Of a stretch of DNA of 53,177 nucleotides, positions 23,258 through 31,641 are shown piece after piece. The stretch is from positions 1 to 53,177 of the forward strand of contig JADIMU010000064.1 of assembly GCA_017694495.1 (NCBI GenBank), in the 5' to 3' direction. Each line of letters starts with the position of its first letter. Positions within the stretch are counted from its first letter, which is position 1. The notes below the pieces were generated by a model, which ran no database searches, was not told the DNA's origin, and saw only the letters and a list, made by a program, of their open reading frames with translations. The stretch comes from Candidatus Aphodenecus pullistercoris (lineage in GTDB: Bacteria > Spirochaetota > Spirochaetia > Sphaerochaetales > Sphaerochaetaceae). A program made the translations under genes and the position numbers.

Positions 23258-24524
23258 CGCTTCCGTCCCTGTAGATTCCGCTGACTATGGCGCCGCGCGA
23301 CAGGAAGGCGGCGCCCTCGACGTCCACCTTCAGGTAGTTGCCCGTCGTGCCGTGCCACAGCCCACCCTCGCGCTTCTCGAGGAGGACTTCCAGGCGGCGG
23401 CCCTGCTGACGGGCGACATAGGCCGCGTGGAGGCGGTCGGAAAGCTCCCTAAGCTCCTTCGCCCGCTCATCCCTGACCCGCTCCGCGACCCTGTCACGGG
23501 CCTTGTATAGTGCCGTGTCGGGACGCGGCGAGAATGGGAAGACATGGAGGGCGGCGAAGCCCATGGAGCTGACGAAGTCGACCGTCTGCCGGAACTCGTC
23601 CTCACCTTCACCAGGCAGTCCCGCGATCACATCGCATGCGAGGAAGGGATCCTCCTTCACCCGGCGCAGCTCACTTATCACCCACTCGAGGTGGCTGCGG
23701 GAATACTTTCTGCTGCTGCGCTCCAGCACCTTGTCGCTCGCACTCTGCAACGGGATGTGGAAATGTGGATGGACATTGGGACTCGAGACGGCCTCGATGA
23801 GACGCTCGTCTATGTGGTCGGGCTCCATCGAGGAGAGGCGCAGCCTCGTCGTCGGCTTCAGGCGTGGGATGAGGGCGAGCATCATGCCGCCAAGGCCCTC
23901 CCCTTCATGGTCGTACATCGTCAGGTTGACGCCTGTCAGGACGATCTCGTTGAAGCCCGCCTCCTCCAGCTCGAGCGCCCTCCTTATGACCTCGTCACGC
24001 GCCAGGCTGACAGAGTGGCCACGCGCTATGTGGACACGGCAGTAGCCGCATTCGTTGTCGCAGCCGTCCTGGACCTTGAGGTAGGCCCTCGAGTGGTAGG
24101 AGAAGGAGGAGGCCTCGTAGTCGAAGACGGATGATGTGGGCTCGGTGAAGCTCGCTATGGCACCATCGAGGTCCATGCCTGAGAGCATGGCCGCATTGAT
24201 GTGGCCGGCAAGCGACAGCAGGGCGGCCTTGCGCTCCAGGGGCACGATGTGGAGCTTGCCGCCAAGCGCCTCGAGTTCCTTGTGGGCCATCTGGGCGTAG
24301 CAGCCGGTCACGACGACGCTGGCTCCACGCGAGGCGAAGAGACGGATCATCCTCCTGGCCTTCTGCTCGGCCTTGGCCGTGACTGTGCATGTATTGACGA
24401 TGTAGATGTCGGCCGACCCCTCCTCGCCCACGACGGTGAAGCCTGCCTTGGCGAAAGAGTCGGCGATCGCCTCGCTCTCGCACTGGTTCAGGCGGCAGCC
24501 AAGCGTGTATACGGCGAGATTCAA
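23244..24524 (-). CDS. mtaB: tRNA t6A37 methylthiotransferase MtaB
   Basis: 426 residues. The N-terminal UPF0004 domain has GCRLNQCES and NTCTVTAKAE, and the radical-SAM cluster CDNECGYC is near residue 152 (Cys ligands for 4Fe-4S). It converts N6-threonylcarbamoyladenosine-37 to the 2-methylthio form in tRNAs for ANN codons. The first Cys triad (Cys 9, 13 and 47) is complete for the auxiliary cluster. It starts by overlapping the tyrA stop by 4 nt, and ends 14 nt inside cysE. Confidence 0.92.
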   Translation of the reverse strand: MNLAVYTLGCRLNQCESEAIADSFAKAGFTVVGEEGSADIYIVNTCTVTAKAEQKARRMIRLFASRGASVVVTGCYAQMAHKELEALGGKLHIVPLERKAALLSLAGHINAAMLSGMDLDGAIASFTEPTSSVFDYEASSFSYHSRAYLKVQDGCDNECGYCRVHIARGHSVSLARDEVIRRALELEEAGFNEIVLTGVNLTMYDHEGEGLGGMMLALIPRLKPTTRLRLSSMEPDHIDERLIEAVSSPNVHPHFHIPLQSASDKVLERSSRKYSRSHLEWVISELRRVKEDPFLACDVIAGLPGEGEDEFRQTVDFVSSMGFAALHVFPFSPRPDTALYKARDRVAERVRDERAKELRELSDRLHAAYVARQQGRRLEVLLEKREGGLWHGTTGNYLKVDVEGAAFLSRGAIVSGIYRDGSVSLC

Positions 24525-25273
24525 ACCTTGCCCTCCTCGCTCTCCCTGAGGTGGTTGAGCGTCTTCTCCAGGGCGACCTGGAGCGAGAGCCTCATCTCAC
24601 GGGCATAGGGATTGTAGTGCTGGAGGTCGTAGAAGAGCTGCATCGGGTCGTTGCACGTCTGCTCCACGATGCTCATCAGGGCCTTGTAGCCGCGCGTCGC
24701 GATCTCGGTGTCCTCCAGCCCCATCTCCCTCAGCGTGCGGCCGACGAAGTGGGTGACGCCCTGCGAGTAGGCAGCCTGCCTGTCGTGCTGGAGCGGCGTC
24801 ATCACAAGGACCTTGAGGCCCCAGGAGGTGAAGAGATCATTCAGCCAGGAGAACTTGTCATCATCGACGCGCAGCGGGCACAGGACCATTGGCAGACCTG
24901 CCAGGCCATCCTTCGCGCTGTCTGGTCCGAACATCGGGTGGCTGGCCACCAGCTGGATGGAGCTGTCAAGCTTCTCCTCCATCCAGCGTGCGGGCTCCGC
25001 CTTGACCGAACATGTGTCGAGGACGAGAGTGTCCTTGCGCACACGGTCCGCCACGCGCTTGAGGACCTCCTCGAAGGATGAAATCGCCACCGTGAAGAAG
25101 AGGACGTCGACACTGGAGAGGAAGTCGTCCTCCGTGAGGAAGTCGACCCCCTCCGGCGGCTCATGCCAGGAGCGGCTCGTCGCGACGACCCTGACGGACT
25201 CAGGGCTCATCCTCCTTATTGTAGAGGCCCAGAAGTGGCCGAAACGGCCCAGGCCATATATTCCTATCGTCAT
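24521..25273 (-). CDS. prephenate dehydrogenase family protein (TyrA-like)
   Basis: 250 residues. GIYGLGRFG at the N-terminus is the NAD(P) Rossmann loop; ASHPMFGPDS near 111 is the TyrA substrate-binding motif with the catalytic His. QHDRQAAYSQGVTHF near 165 also matches. It would make 4-hydroxyphenylpyruvate or tyrosine from prephenate/arogenate. There is no chorismate-mutase or ACT domain, so feedback control is not visible. ATG 25273 has TATCCT 7 nt upstream and no Shine-Dalgarno. It overlaps mtaB by 4 nt. Confidence 0.8.
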   Translation of the reverse strand: MTIGIYGLGRFGHFWASTIRRMSPESVRVVATSRSWHEPPEGVDFLTEDDFLSSVDVLFFTVAISSFEEVLKRVADRVRKDTLVLDTCSVKAEPARWMEEKLDSSIQLVASHPMFGPDSAKDGLAGLPMVLCPLRVDDDKFSWLNDLFTSWGLKVLVMTPLQHDRQAAYSQGVTHFVGRTLREMGLEDTEIATRGYKALMSIVEQTCNDPMQLFYDLQHYNPYAREMRLSLQVALEKTLNHLRESEEGKV

Positions 25274-25280
25274 GGGCGCA

Positions 25281-25329
25281 AGGATAGCCTTTTGGCAGGC
25301 CTTGTGCAATTGATGGAAGACGATACAAT
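25281..25329. promoter_or_regulatory. overlapping divergent promoters for tyrA and the 44-residue peptide
   Basis: Minus (tyrA): TTGCAC (25309-25304), 17 nt, TATCCT (25286-25281). Plus (peptide): TTGTGC (25302-25307), 16 nt, TACAAT (25324-25329). The two -35 hexamers share the palindromic stretch TTGTGCAA, so the two directions probably compete for polymerase. Confidence 0.6.
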
Positions 25330-25352
25330 GGATTGTGAAAGGGAGGGGAATC

Positions 25353-25487
25353 ATGAGAAGACTTGCTACGCTCATACTTGTCATCGCAGCCGCATCGTGC
25401 CTATATGCCAGCTGGAGCATCACCTGGACCATCGACGATGGGAGCAGCTTCACATTCCAGATGGAGGCGGTCCCATTCCGGCATTAG
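25353..25487 (+). CDS. 44-residue exported peptide of unknown function
   Basis: A short gene: MRRLATLILVIAAASCLYA is a clear signal peptide; an AASC lipobox-like site or cleavage after LYA are both possible. The mature part of about 25 residues has SWSITWTIDDGSSFTFQMEAV, amphipathic and aromatic, then stops. The Shine-Dalgarno GGGAGGGG is 5 nt before ATG, and a promoter (TTGTGC-16-TACAAT) is well placed, so it is probably real. It is divergent from tyrA. No family is recognised; it could also be the N-terminal remnant of a longer envelope protein. Confidence 0.55.
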   Translation: MRRLATLILVIAAASCLYASWSITWTIDDGSSFTFQMEAVPFRH

Positions 25488-25555
25488 GTCGAGATGGTGA
25501 AGCGCACATAGTCTGCCATTCTTTGACAAGAGCTGCCAATGGGCCGCCAGACATC

Positions 25556-25613
25556 TTTAAAAATGTGGCGCGTGGGATTATCCTAGCATACAGCAGGGTG
25601 CAAGGACCCTGCT
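25556..25613 (+). promoter_or_regulatory. pta promoter and 5'-leader hairpin
   Basis: TTTAAA (25556-25561), 17 nt, TATCCT (25579-25584) form a plausible promoter. The transcript would begin at about 25591 with AGCAGGGT (25592-25599), a 6-nt loop and ACCCTGCT (25606-25613). The stem directly abuts the TGAGGAG ribosome site, and could stabilise the mRNA or tune translation. 25488-25555 holds nothing else that I recognise apart from an isolated TTGACA. Confidence 0.5.
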
Positions 25614-25628
25614 TGAGGAGATCATACT

Positions 25629-26630
25629 ATGACATTTGCCGAGAAAATGAAGGGACTGGCGAAGAAGGCCGGAAAGTCCCTGGTGCTCGCCGAGGGCCTC
25701 GAGAAGAGGACGCTCAAGGCGGCAAGGATCATCATGGACGAGGGAATCGCCAGCTCCGTCACCCTGGTCGGACCTGTCGACAAGGTGAAGGCTGCGGCCG
25801 CCGCCGAGGGCGTCGACCTTGCCGGCATCACAATCTCTGACCCCGCCACCGACCCGAGGAAGGCCGAGTTCGCCAACGAGTACTACGAGCTGCGCAAGCA
25901 CAAGGGAATGACGCCCGAGCAGGCTGAGGCCGACATCGTCGACCAGCTCAGATGGGGTGCGATGCTCGTCCACCTCGGCTATGCCGACAGCATGGTCGCC
26001 GGCGCCGAGAGCACGACGGCCAACGTCCTTCGCGCCGCCTTCAACATCATCAAGTGCAAGCCTGGCATCAAGAGCGCATCCAGCTGCTTCGTCATGGCCA
26101 CCGACAAGAGCCAGTATGGCGTGAACGGCTCCTTCATCTTCGCCGACTGCGCCACCATCCCCAACCCGACGGCCGAGCAGCTCGCCGAGATCGCCGAGGG
26201 CAGCGCCCTCAGCTGCCGCACCTTCCTCGAGGCCGAGCCCGTCGTCGCCCTCCTGAGCTACTCCACCAAGGGAAGCGCCAAGGGTGACCTCGTCGACAAG
26301 GTCCAGCAGGCGACTGCCCTGGTCAAGGCCAAGTGCCCCGAGCTCCAGGTCGATGGCGAGCTCCAGCTCGACGCCTCGATCGTTCCTTCCGTCGCCGCCC
26401 AGAAGGCTCCCGGAAGCACAGTGGCCGGACATGCCAACGTCCTGGTCTTCCCTGACCTCCAGGCCGGAAACATCGGCTACAAGCTCGTCCAGCGCCTGGC
26501 TGGAGCAGAGGCCTACGGCCCCATCCTCCAGGGCTTCGCGAAGCCGATCAGCGACCTGAGCCGAGGCTGCTCCGTCGAGGACATCGTCGTCACCGCCGCC
26601 ATCACTCTGGCGCAGGCCGCAACCAACTGA
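25629..26630 (+). CDS. pta: phosphate acetyltransferase
   Basis: 333 residues, compact Pta without the N-terminal regulatory domain. [51 protein letters not shown], and [39 protein letters not shown] are typical. It interconverts acetyl-CoA and acetyl phosphate for acetate and ATP formation with acetate kinase (not in the window). A strong Shine-Dalgarno (GAGGAG), strong codon bias and terminator suggest high expression. ATG 25629 is the only sensible start. Confidence 0.95.
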   Translation: MTFAEKMKGLAKKAGKSLVLAEGLEKRTLKAARIIMDEGIASSVTLVGPVDKVKAAAAAEGVDLAGITISDPATDPRKAEFANEYYELRKHKGMTPEQAEADIVDQLRWGAMLVHLGYADSMVAGAESTTANVLRAAFNIIKCKPGIKSASSCFVMATDKSQYGVNGSFIFADCATIPNPTAEQLAEIAEGSALSCRTFLEAEPVVALLSYSTKGSAKGDLVDKVQQATALVKAKCPELQVDGELQLDASIVPSVAAQKAPGSTVAGHANVLVFPDLQAGNIGYKLVQRLAGAEAYGPILQGFAKPISDLSRGCSVEDIVVTAAITLAQAATN

Positions 26631-26656
26631 GCATAATAGACCTCAAGCGATTGAAA

Positions 26657-26696
26657 GGGGCTGTGGAAAAGTCGCACAAGGCTTTTCCGCAGCCCC
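26657..26696 (+). terminator. long-stem terminator of pta
   Basis: A 15-bp stem (GGGGCTGTGGAAAAG with CTTTTCCGCAGCCCC, one G-U pair) and a 10-nt loop. The following U-tract is poor (AATCTTAT). Confidence 0.65.
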
Positions 26697-26699
26697 AAT

Positions 26700-26849
26700 C
26701 TTATGCCACCGAAAACAGGATCGGATCCACGCAAAGACACGCCGGCATCCCAGGAAGGATCTGCGCCCATCAACAATCACCGGGGCCACTTTGGCCACAT
26801 GCTCATTGCTGTCGTCGAGAAGTTGGCGCAAGAGGTGACCGCGTATCAA
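26700..26849 (-). pseudogene. possible decayed VapC/PIN-type toxin N-terminus
   Basis: Immediately after the antitoxin-like gene the minus strand reads, from TTG at 26849, L-I-R-G-H-LLRQLLDDSNEHVAKVAPVIVDG. This resembles the start of PIN toxins ('VDTNVILRYLLDDNEE...KA..I'), but the first catalytic Asp segment is missing. The frame then loses similarity and runs into the pta terminator. I see no intact toxin. This is a weak, motif-based reading. Confidence 0.25.
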
Positions 26850-27020
26850 TCAACACTTGTCTTCTGTGTGCTTATCATTCATCGCGAGGGCGAAGGCATC
26901 CTTTTCCTTCCCGATGAGCTCCACATTTGCGTATTTGTGCAATGCCCCAGACGCCTTGAGCCCACTTTTCCCCTTCCGTTTTCCGATCATGAATCTTCCA
27001 TCCGTATCGAAGCTCTCCAT
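26850..27020 (-). CDS. small antitoxin-like protein (56 residues)
   Basis: A frame of 56 residues beginning at an ATG that overlaps the rsmA stop (TAATG), so it may be translationally coupled. The first half is basic (GKRKGKSGLK). The second half, ALHKYANVELIGKEKDAFALAMNDKH, resembles the C-terminal toxin-binding helix of antitoxins found with PIN toxins (KYANP-x-LI-x-x-EK-x-A-W/F-x-x-A). No DNA-binding domain is complete, so it may be a 5'-truncated remnant. The 26697-26849 stretch beyond it has no intact gene. The family call is tentative. Confidence 0.35.
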   Translation of the reverse strand: MESFDTDGRFMIGKRKGKSGLKASGALHKYANVELIGKEKDAFALAMNDKHTEDKC

Positions 27021-27859
27021 TACTGGAGGGCGCTGGCCATCTCGATGAGCTTGTCGATGGGCAAGGCCTCCGCCCTCTCGCTTCCGCTCAGGCCGCAGCG
27101 CTCCAGCAGCAGTGCGAGTGCATCCTTTCCGTAGCCGCCCTGGGCGAGGTTGTTCCTGATCGTCTTGCGCCTCTGGGAGAAGAGGATGCGCACCAGTGAA
27201 AGGAAGCGGCGGCGCAGCTCACCTTCCACAAGAGGCCTTTGTCTGCGGCGCATCAGGACGACTGCGCTGTCGACGTTTGGTGAGGGATAGAAGTTCGCCC
27301 TTCCTATCATGAATGCGAGGCTGTTGATGTAGTCCACCTGTGTCAGGATGGAGAAGCTCGACCAGGCCTCGTCGTCCGGCTGTGCGCACATGCGTTCGAC
27401 GACCTCCTTCTGCAAGGTGAAGACCATGCGCTCAGGCAGGATGCCCTCCTCTATCAGGCGGGCGATGCAAATGCTGCCAACGTTGTATGGCAGATTGCCG
27501 CACACGACTTCAGGCCTGTCCGGCTGTGTGATGAGCGTCTTGAGCGCATCCCCTTCGACGAGCGTGAAGCCGGCCTCGTCGCCGAATGCCGGTCCCCTGA
27601 GGAGGGAGCAGAAACCGTGGTCGATCTCGAAGGCGCGCACCTGGGCCCCGCCCTTCAGAAGCAGGCTTGTGATCGCACCAAGACCAGGACCGATCTCCCA
27701 GACGAGCGAAGGCGAGCCGGCCAGGGCCAGATCGGCTATCCGCTGGCGGAAGCTGGCGTTCGTCAGGAAGTTCTGTCCGAACTTCTTCGTCATCGCAAGA
27801 GACGAGAGGCCAAGGATCTCAGTGATCTCCTTGACGCTTGAGTAGTTGAGAGCCCACAT
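27020..27859 (-). CDS. rsmA: 16S rRNA (adenine1518/1519-N6)-dimethyltransferase
   Basis: 279 residues. KKFGQNFLTNASFRQRI near 25, EIGPGLGAITSLLL (SAM-binding) near 56 and GNLPYNVGSICIARLI (NLPY catalytic motif) near 122 define RsmA/KsgA. It dimethylates two adenines in helix 45 of 16S rRNA late in 30S assembly. ATG 27859 has GAGGAGG upstream and is preferred over earlier in-frame starts. Its first 70 nt overlap the end of the comEC-like gene. N-terminal residues 1-20 extend beyond the usual start. Confidence 0.93.
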   Translation of the reverse strand: MWALNYSSVKEITEILGLSSLAMTKKFGQNFLTNASFRQRIADLALAGSPSLVWEIGPGLGAITSLLLKGGAQVRAFEIDHGFCSLLRGPAFGDEAGFTLVEGDALKTLITQPDRPEVVCGNLPYNVGSICIARLIEEGILPERMVFTLQKEVVERMCAQPDDEAWSSFSILTQVDYINSLAFMIGRANFYPSPNVDSAVVLMRRRQRPLVEGELRRRFLSLVRILFSQRRKTIRNNLAQGGYGKDALALLLERCGLSGSERAEALPIDKLIEMASALQ

Positions 27860-29181
27860 GGCGTCCTCCTCTTCGCGTTGAGGATAGCGGAAAGCATGAT
27901 GCCAGACAAGCTGATGAGCAAGAGGACGATGTAGCCCCAGGGAGATGTGCACATGGGGAAGGAGGCGCCGAAGTCCATGACGGCCCCGCATGCTTTGTAG
28001 ACCAGTGACAGGAGGGAGGGCAGCGGCACGGCGAGGGATGCCAGGCTGAGGACCATGTAGATGTAGACGAGGACGGAGGCCAGTCCGCCTGTGAGGATGA
28101 CGGACAGCTGGTATTCACCGAAGACGAGGTAGGACAGCGGACAGGTGAAGAGCAGCGCCGCGAGGCTCGCCGTCATGTTCGTCGCGATGAAGGATGGCAG
28201 GAGGACGAGGTTGTCCAGACTCTCCTTGAGGAAACTTGACAATGACATGATCCCCACGAGCGAGAGGTAGCTGTATGTGCTTGCAAGAGTCGTCAGGCCT
28301 TCTGGAAAGAGGAGGCCCTGGAGGACGAAGGTCGCCATCAGGGCATCGTGGCCACGGATGCCACGCATGAGGAGGAAAACGGCTGACAGCAACCAGGCTC
28401 TGATGATCGAGGGACGGGGACCGACGAGGAAGACGTAGAGCGAGATCGCAAGCAGGGCAAGGAGCCTCGCCCTCCGCTCTCCGACCAGCGGCTTCAAGGT
28501 GAAGCGCAGCAGCATGGCAAACAGCGAGAGGTGCATGCCGCTGAGGGCGAGCACGTAGCTTGTGCCGCTGTCCCGTGCAAGCTCAGCAAGGAGGAAGTCC
28601 TCCTGTGCGCTGTAGCCCAGGGTCAGCATGATGGCGAGGTTGGCCTCATCCACTCCCACAGCAGACAGCCTTTCCTCCATCAGCGCTGTGATGCGCTTGC
28701 GCGAACGGGTGCCTCCTCCCTGTCCAATCAGGCGGTACCAGCGGGCGGAGAAGCCGTAGTCGTCCACCTTGCCTATGAAGAGGACGGCATCCCCACTGTA
28801 GAGCCTCACTCCGTCAGGGTATGTGACGTTGACAAGTCCCCGGGCCGAAGCAGACTCGCCTCCCTGTACGAAGCACTCCTTCAAAGACAGGCTGATCCGC
28901 CTCCGGTCCCACTTGCCGACGACACTGTCCTGGCTGACGATGCCGTAGACGGCGGTGACGTCCTCTTCTGGAAAGCCGTAGGAAACCTCGGCTGACAGAA
29001 GGATGGTCGACAGCAGAAGGATGAGGAGGCTTGTCGCAGCCAGACCTGTGGCGATGCGTCGCAAAGTGCGTTTTGTGCGCAGCGTGATGACGGCACCCAG
29101 GCCGATGGCCGAGCACAGGAGGCTCGGCCAGTGCTGGAAGAAGAGGGCCATGAGGAGGATGGCGGACAGCAGGGCGCTCAT
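27790..29181 (-). CDS. ComEC/Rec2-type competence membrane protein, channel core only
   Basis: 463 residues, many hydrophobic segments. SGTSYVLALSGMHLSLFAMLL near 208 is the conserved Competence-domain motif, and VGPRPSIIRAWLLSAVFLL near 252 is the second. ComEC transports one DNA strand across the inner membrane in transformation. The usual C-terminal metallo-beta-lactamase domain is absent and the protein stops after the transmembrane core, as in shorter ComEC-like forms. No other competence gene is in the window. A good ribosome site (GGGGAGG) precedes the ATG. It overlaps rsmA by 70 nt. Confidence 0.82.
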   Translation of the reverse strand: MSALLSAILLMALFFQHWPSLLCSAIGLGAVITLRTKRTLRRIATGLAATSLLILLLSTILLSAEVSYGFPEEDVTAVYGIVSQDSVVGKWDRRRISLSLKECFVQGGESASARGLVNVTYPDGVRLYSGDAVLFIGKVDDYGFSARWYRLIGQGGGTRSRKRITALMEERLSAVGVDEANLAIMLTLGYSAQEDFLLAELARDSGTSYVLALSGMHLSLFAMLLRFTLKPLVGERRARLLALLAISLYVFLVGPRPSIIRAWLLSAVFLLMRGIRGHDALMATFVLQGLLFPEGLTTLASTYSYLSLVGIMSLSSFLKESLDNLVLLPSFIATNMTASLAALLFTCPLSYLVFGEYQLSVILTGGLASVLVYIYMVLSLASLAVPLPSLLSLVYKACGAVMDFGASFPMCTSPWGYIVLLLISLSGIMLSAILNAKRRTPCGLSTTQASRRSLRSLASRLLR

Positions 29182-29204
29182 ACCTCCCCTATGGGATTGT
29201 CAGC

Positions 29205-29957
29205 TCATCTGTCCAGAATGTACATGAAGGAAAGGAGCCTCAGGTCGAGGTTGTCCTGCGCCGCCCTCTCCCTCAGGCGGTACTCGAGGCCGGGATCAGG
29301 CCCCTTGGCCAGCTGGCGGAGGAAGGCGCCGTAGATCTTCTCCTCCCTGTGGGCATAGTCGACCAGGAGGCGGCGCAGCCAGGCTGGAGCATCGCCTTCA
29401 TAGGAAGGAAGGCAGCCTTCTGCAAGGAGGCGGGCCAGCTCCGGTGTCGACCACTCCTCACCCAGCCTCCTGATGTAGCCCTCAGCCTGGGCAAGGCTGT
29501 CGTCGACCGTCTCGTCCAATGAAGTGAGGCTGTCGAGGCAGTCCTCGCACAGCAGACGGAAGAGCGCCGTCTTCCGGCTTCCCCTTCGCATGAGCACGAA
29601 GGAGGCCGCAGAGAGGGCGAAGGAGATTATGATCTCGTCCAGCATGGGAAGAGGGTCGCGTATGACGAGGGAGAAGAAGAGGTAGGCGACGAGGAAGACC
29701 ACCGCGCTGATGATGAGGCGTGGAATGTAGTAGTGTTCGTTGACGTGGCGCAGTGCCTCGATGCGGAAATCGGCGTAGAGCTCTGCGCATGCATCCTCCT
29801 TCTCATCCTCGCCAAGCGGATGGGATGAGTGGAGGACGTAGTCGCAGCTCTGGAAGGCCTCCCCCTTCAGCCGATGTGGCCTCAGGAGGAGCTTGTGCGT
29901 CCCCAGATCGAGGAGGCAGGCCTCACAGAGCCGCCTTGAAGGCCTCGAGTATGGCAT
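29205..29957 (-). CDS. membrane protein of unknown function with two helices
   Basis: About 250 residues from ATG 29957, which lies 35 nt inside pgm; a longer frame begins at 30062, but its residues look like shadow sequence. A cytosolic N-terminus with a C-E-A-C pair is followed by two membrane helices (IISAVVFLVAYLFFSLVI and IIISFALSAASFVLM), then a long helical C-terminal half with a DETVDDSLAQAEGYIRRLGEEW stretch. I do not recognise the family. It lies 23 nt upstream of the comEC-like gene on the same strand. The N-terminus is uncertain because ATG 29957 is the only plausible nearby start. Confidence 0.6.
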   Translation of the reverse strand: MPYSRPSRRLCEACLLDLGTHKLLLRPHRLKGEAFQSCDYVLHSSHPLGEDEKEDACAELYADFRIEALRHVNEHYYIPRLIISAVVFLVAYLFFSLVIRDPLPMLDEIIISFALSAASFVLMRRGSRKTALFRLLCEDCLDSLTSLDETVDDSLAQAEGYIRRLGEEWSTPELARLLAEGCLPSYEGDAPAWLRRLLVDYAHREEKIYGAFLRQLAKGPDPGLEYRLRERAAQDNLDLRLLSFMYILDR

Positions 29958-31641
29958 CCTTGCCCTCCTCGAGGGCGGCGCGGCCACCCTTTCCTTCCGT
30001 GAGGAAGATGTAGTACTTGATCTTCGGCTCGGTTCCAGAGGGCCTGACGACGAGCTTCTCACCGCTTTCGAAGCGGAGGATGACGACGTCGGCCTTGTCG
30101 AAGCCGCTGCCCTCCTTCAGGAGGTCCTGGGCACTGGCTATGGTGCGTCTGGCCAGCTCATCGCCCGGCTTGAGGGCGCGCAGCGAAGCCATGATCGAAG
30201 CCATCTTGGCCTTGCCCTCGGCGCCTTCGTAGTCGCGGGAGAAGACGAGCTCGGTCGAATAGCCGTAACGGGCGTAGATGCTGTCGAGCCTCTGCTGCAG
30301 CGTCACTCCCCGGCTTGCGTAGTAGCACATCATCTCGACGGCGGCCATGGCCGATGAGACCGCATCCTTGTCGTGGACCTCGTTGACCGTCAGGAAGCCG
30401 TAGCTCTCCTCGCAGCCGAAGAGGAAGAAGTTGTCCCTGTTCTCGCCCTTGTCGATGGCGTTCATCTCGCGGGCGATGTACTTGAAGCCTGTGAGCACGT
30501 CCTTGCAATCGGCGCCGTTCTCCAGCGCGATGCGGCGCACGAGGTCCGTCGTGACGAGGCTCTTGACGACCAGCGGGCGCAGTTGCCGCTTGCCCATCTC
30601 GCGGTTGGTCGACAGCAGGTAGTCGGCAAGCAGTGTGGCGATCTGGTTGCCCGTCAGCAGCATATAGTCCGTCTTCTGCGCGTTGGTGGGGATCGCGAGG
30701 CCCATGCGGTCCGCATCAGGATCGGTGCCGATGACGATGTCGGCCTTCTCCTTCTTCGCCAGCTCGATGACACGCGTCATGGCCTCGGCCGACTCGGGGT
30801 TGGGCAGCTTGACCGTCGGGAAGGCGCCATCGGGCTCCTCCTGCTCCTTGACGACGACGCAGTTGATTCCAAGCCTGGAGAGCATCTCGCGCACAGGTAC
30901 GTTGCCAGATCCATGCAAGGGCGTGTAGGCGACAGTGATTAGGCTGCCCTTGACGATGTCTGGCCGGCGCAGCGAGGAGATGACCATCGTGTAGTAGTCC
31001 TCGTCGACGGATGTGGGGACGGACGAGAGGATGCCCTTGGCCCTCGCCTCCTCCTCGCTGATGTCCTTGATGTCCTCTGTCGCCACAGCGTTGGCAAGGC
31101 GTGCGATCTCGATGTCATGCGGAGGCGTGACCTGTCCTCCGTCGGACCAGTAGACCTTGTAGCCGTTGTACTTGGCAGGGTTGTGGCTTGCGGTGACGAC
31201 GATGCCTGCAGTCGTCTTGAGGTTGCGCACGGCATAGGAGAGCATGGGCACCGGATGGAGCGTGTCGTAGAGGTAGGTCCTCACTCCATTGGCCGCCAGG
31301 ACGAGCGCGGCGGACAGGGCGAAGTCGTGCGACCAGTGCCTTGAGTCGTATGCGATCACGACGGAGGGCGAGGCCGTGTAGGCGTTGCAATAGTCGGCGA
31401 GTCCCTGGGTGACCTTGCGCACCATGTATGTGTTGATGCGGTTCGTACCTCCCCCGATGACTCCCCTCATTCCGGCGGTGCCAAAGGCGAGCGTCGTGTA
31501 GAAGGCATCGTAGAGGGCTGTCCAGTCCTCCTTCTCCAGAAGGGCCTCGACCTCCTTCCTGAAGGCCTCCTCCTTCTCGCCGGCTACATAGCTTCTCGCC
31601 TTTGCGGCGATCTGGTCGATCATCTCACGCGTCAGTTCCAT
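29923..31641 (-). CDS. phosphoglucomutase/phosphomannomutase
   Basis: 572 residues, alpha-D-phosphohexomutase superfamily. TASHNPAKYNGYK near 140 has the phosphoserine; GTDPDADRMG near 308 is the metal loop; GCEESYGFL near 408 is the sugar-binding loop; and VRPSGTEPKIKYYI near 537 the phosphate-binding loop. The length is typical of Firmicutes-type PgcA. It interconverts glucose-1- and glucose-6-phosphate (or mannose forms). The start overlaps the end of gph by 10 nt, and SD-like GGAGGG lies 4-8 nt before ATG. It is followed by the unknown membrane gene. Confidence 0.92.
   Translation of the reverse strand: MELTREMIDQIAAKARSYVAGEKEEAFRKEVEALLEKEDWTALYDAFYTTLAFGTAGMRGVIGGGTNRINTYMVRKVTQGLADYCNAYTASPSVVIAYDSRHWSHDFALSAALVLAANGVRTYLYDTLHPVPMLSYAVRNLKTTAGIVVTASHNPAKYNGYKVYWSDGGQVTPPHDIEIARLANAVATEDIKDISEEEARAKGILSSVPTSVDEDYYTMVISSLRRPDIVKGSLITVAYTPLHGSGNVPVREMLSRLGINCVVVKEQEEPDGAFPTVKLPNPESAEAMTRVIELAKKEKADIVIGTDPDADRMGLAIPTNAQKTDYMLLTGNQIATLLADYLLSTNREMGKRQLRPLVVKSLVTTDLVRRIALENGADCKDVLTGFKYIAREMNAIDKGENRDNFFLFGCEESYGFLTVNEVHDKDAVSSAMAAVEMMCYYASRGVTLQQRLDSIYARYGYSTELVFSRDYEGAEGKAKMASIMASLRALKPGDELARRTIASAQDLLKEGSGFDKADVVILRFESGEKLVVRPSGTEPKIKYYIFLTEGKGGRAALEEGKDAILEAFKAAL

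Noticed and set aside
25523-25528. Consensus TTGACA before pta as its -35 box
   Set aside because: No -10 box lies 16-18 nt downstream; TTTAAA-17-TATCCT nearer pta fits better.
26703-27134. 143-codon plus-strand frame after pta
   Set aside because: It runs through the 3' end of rsmA, shows no domain and no ribosome site; the minus strand carries the more coherent signal.
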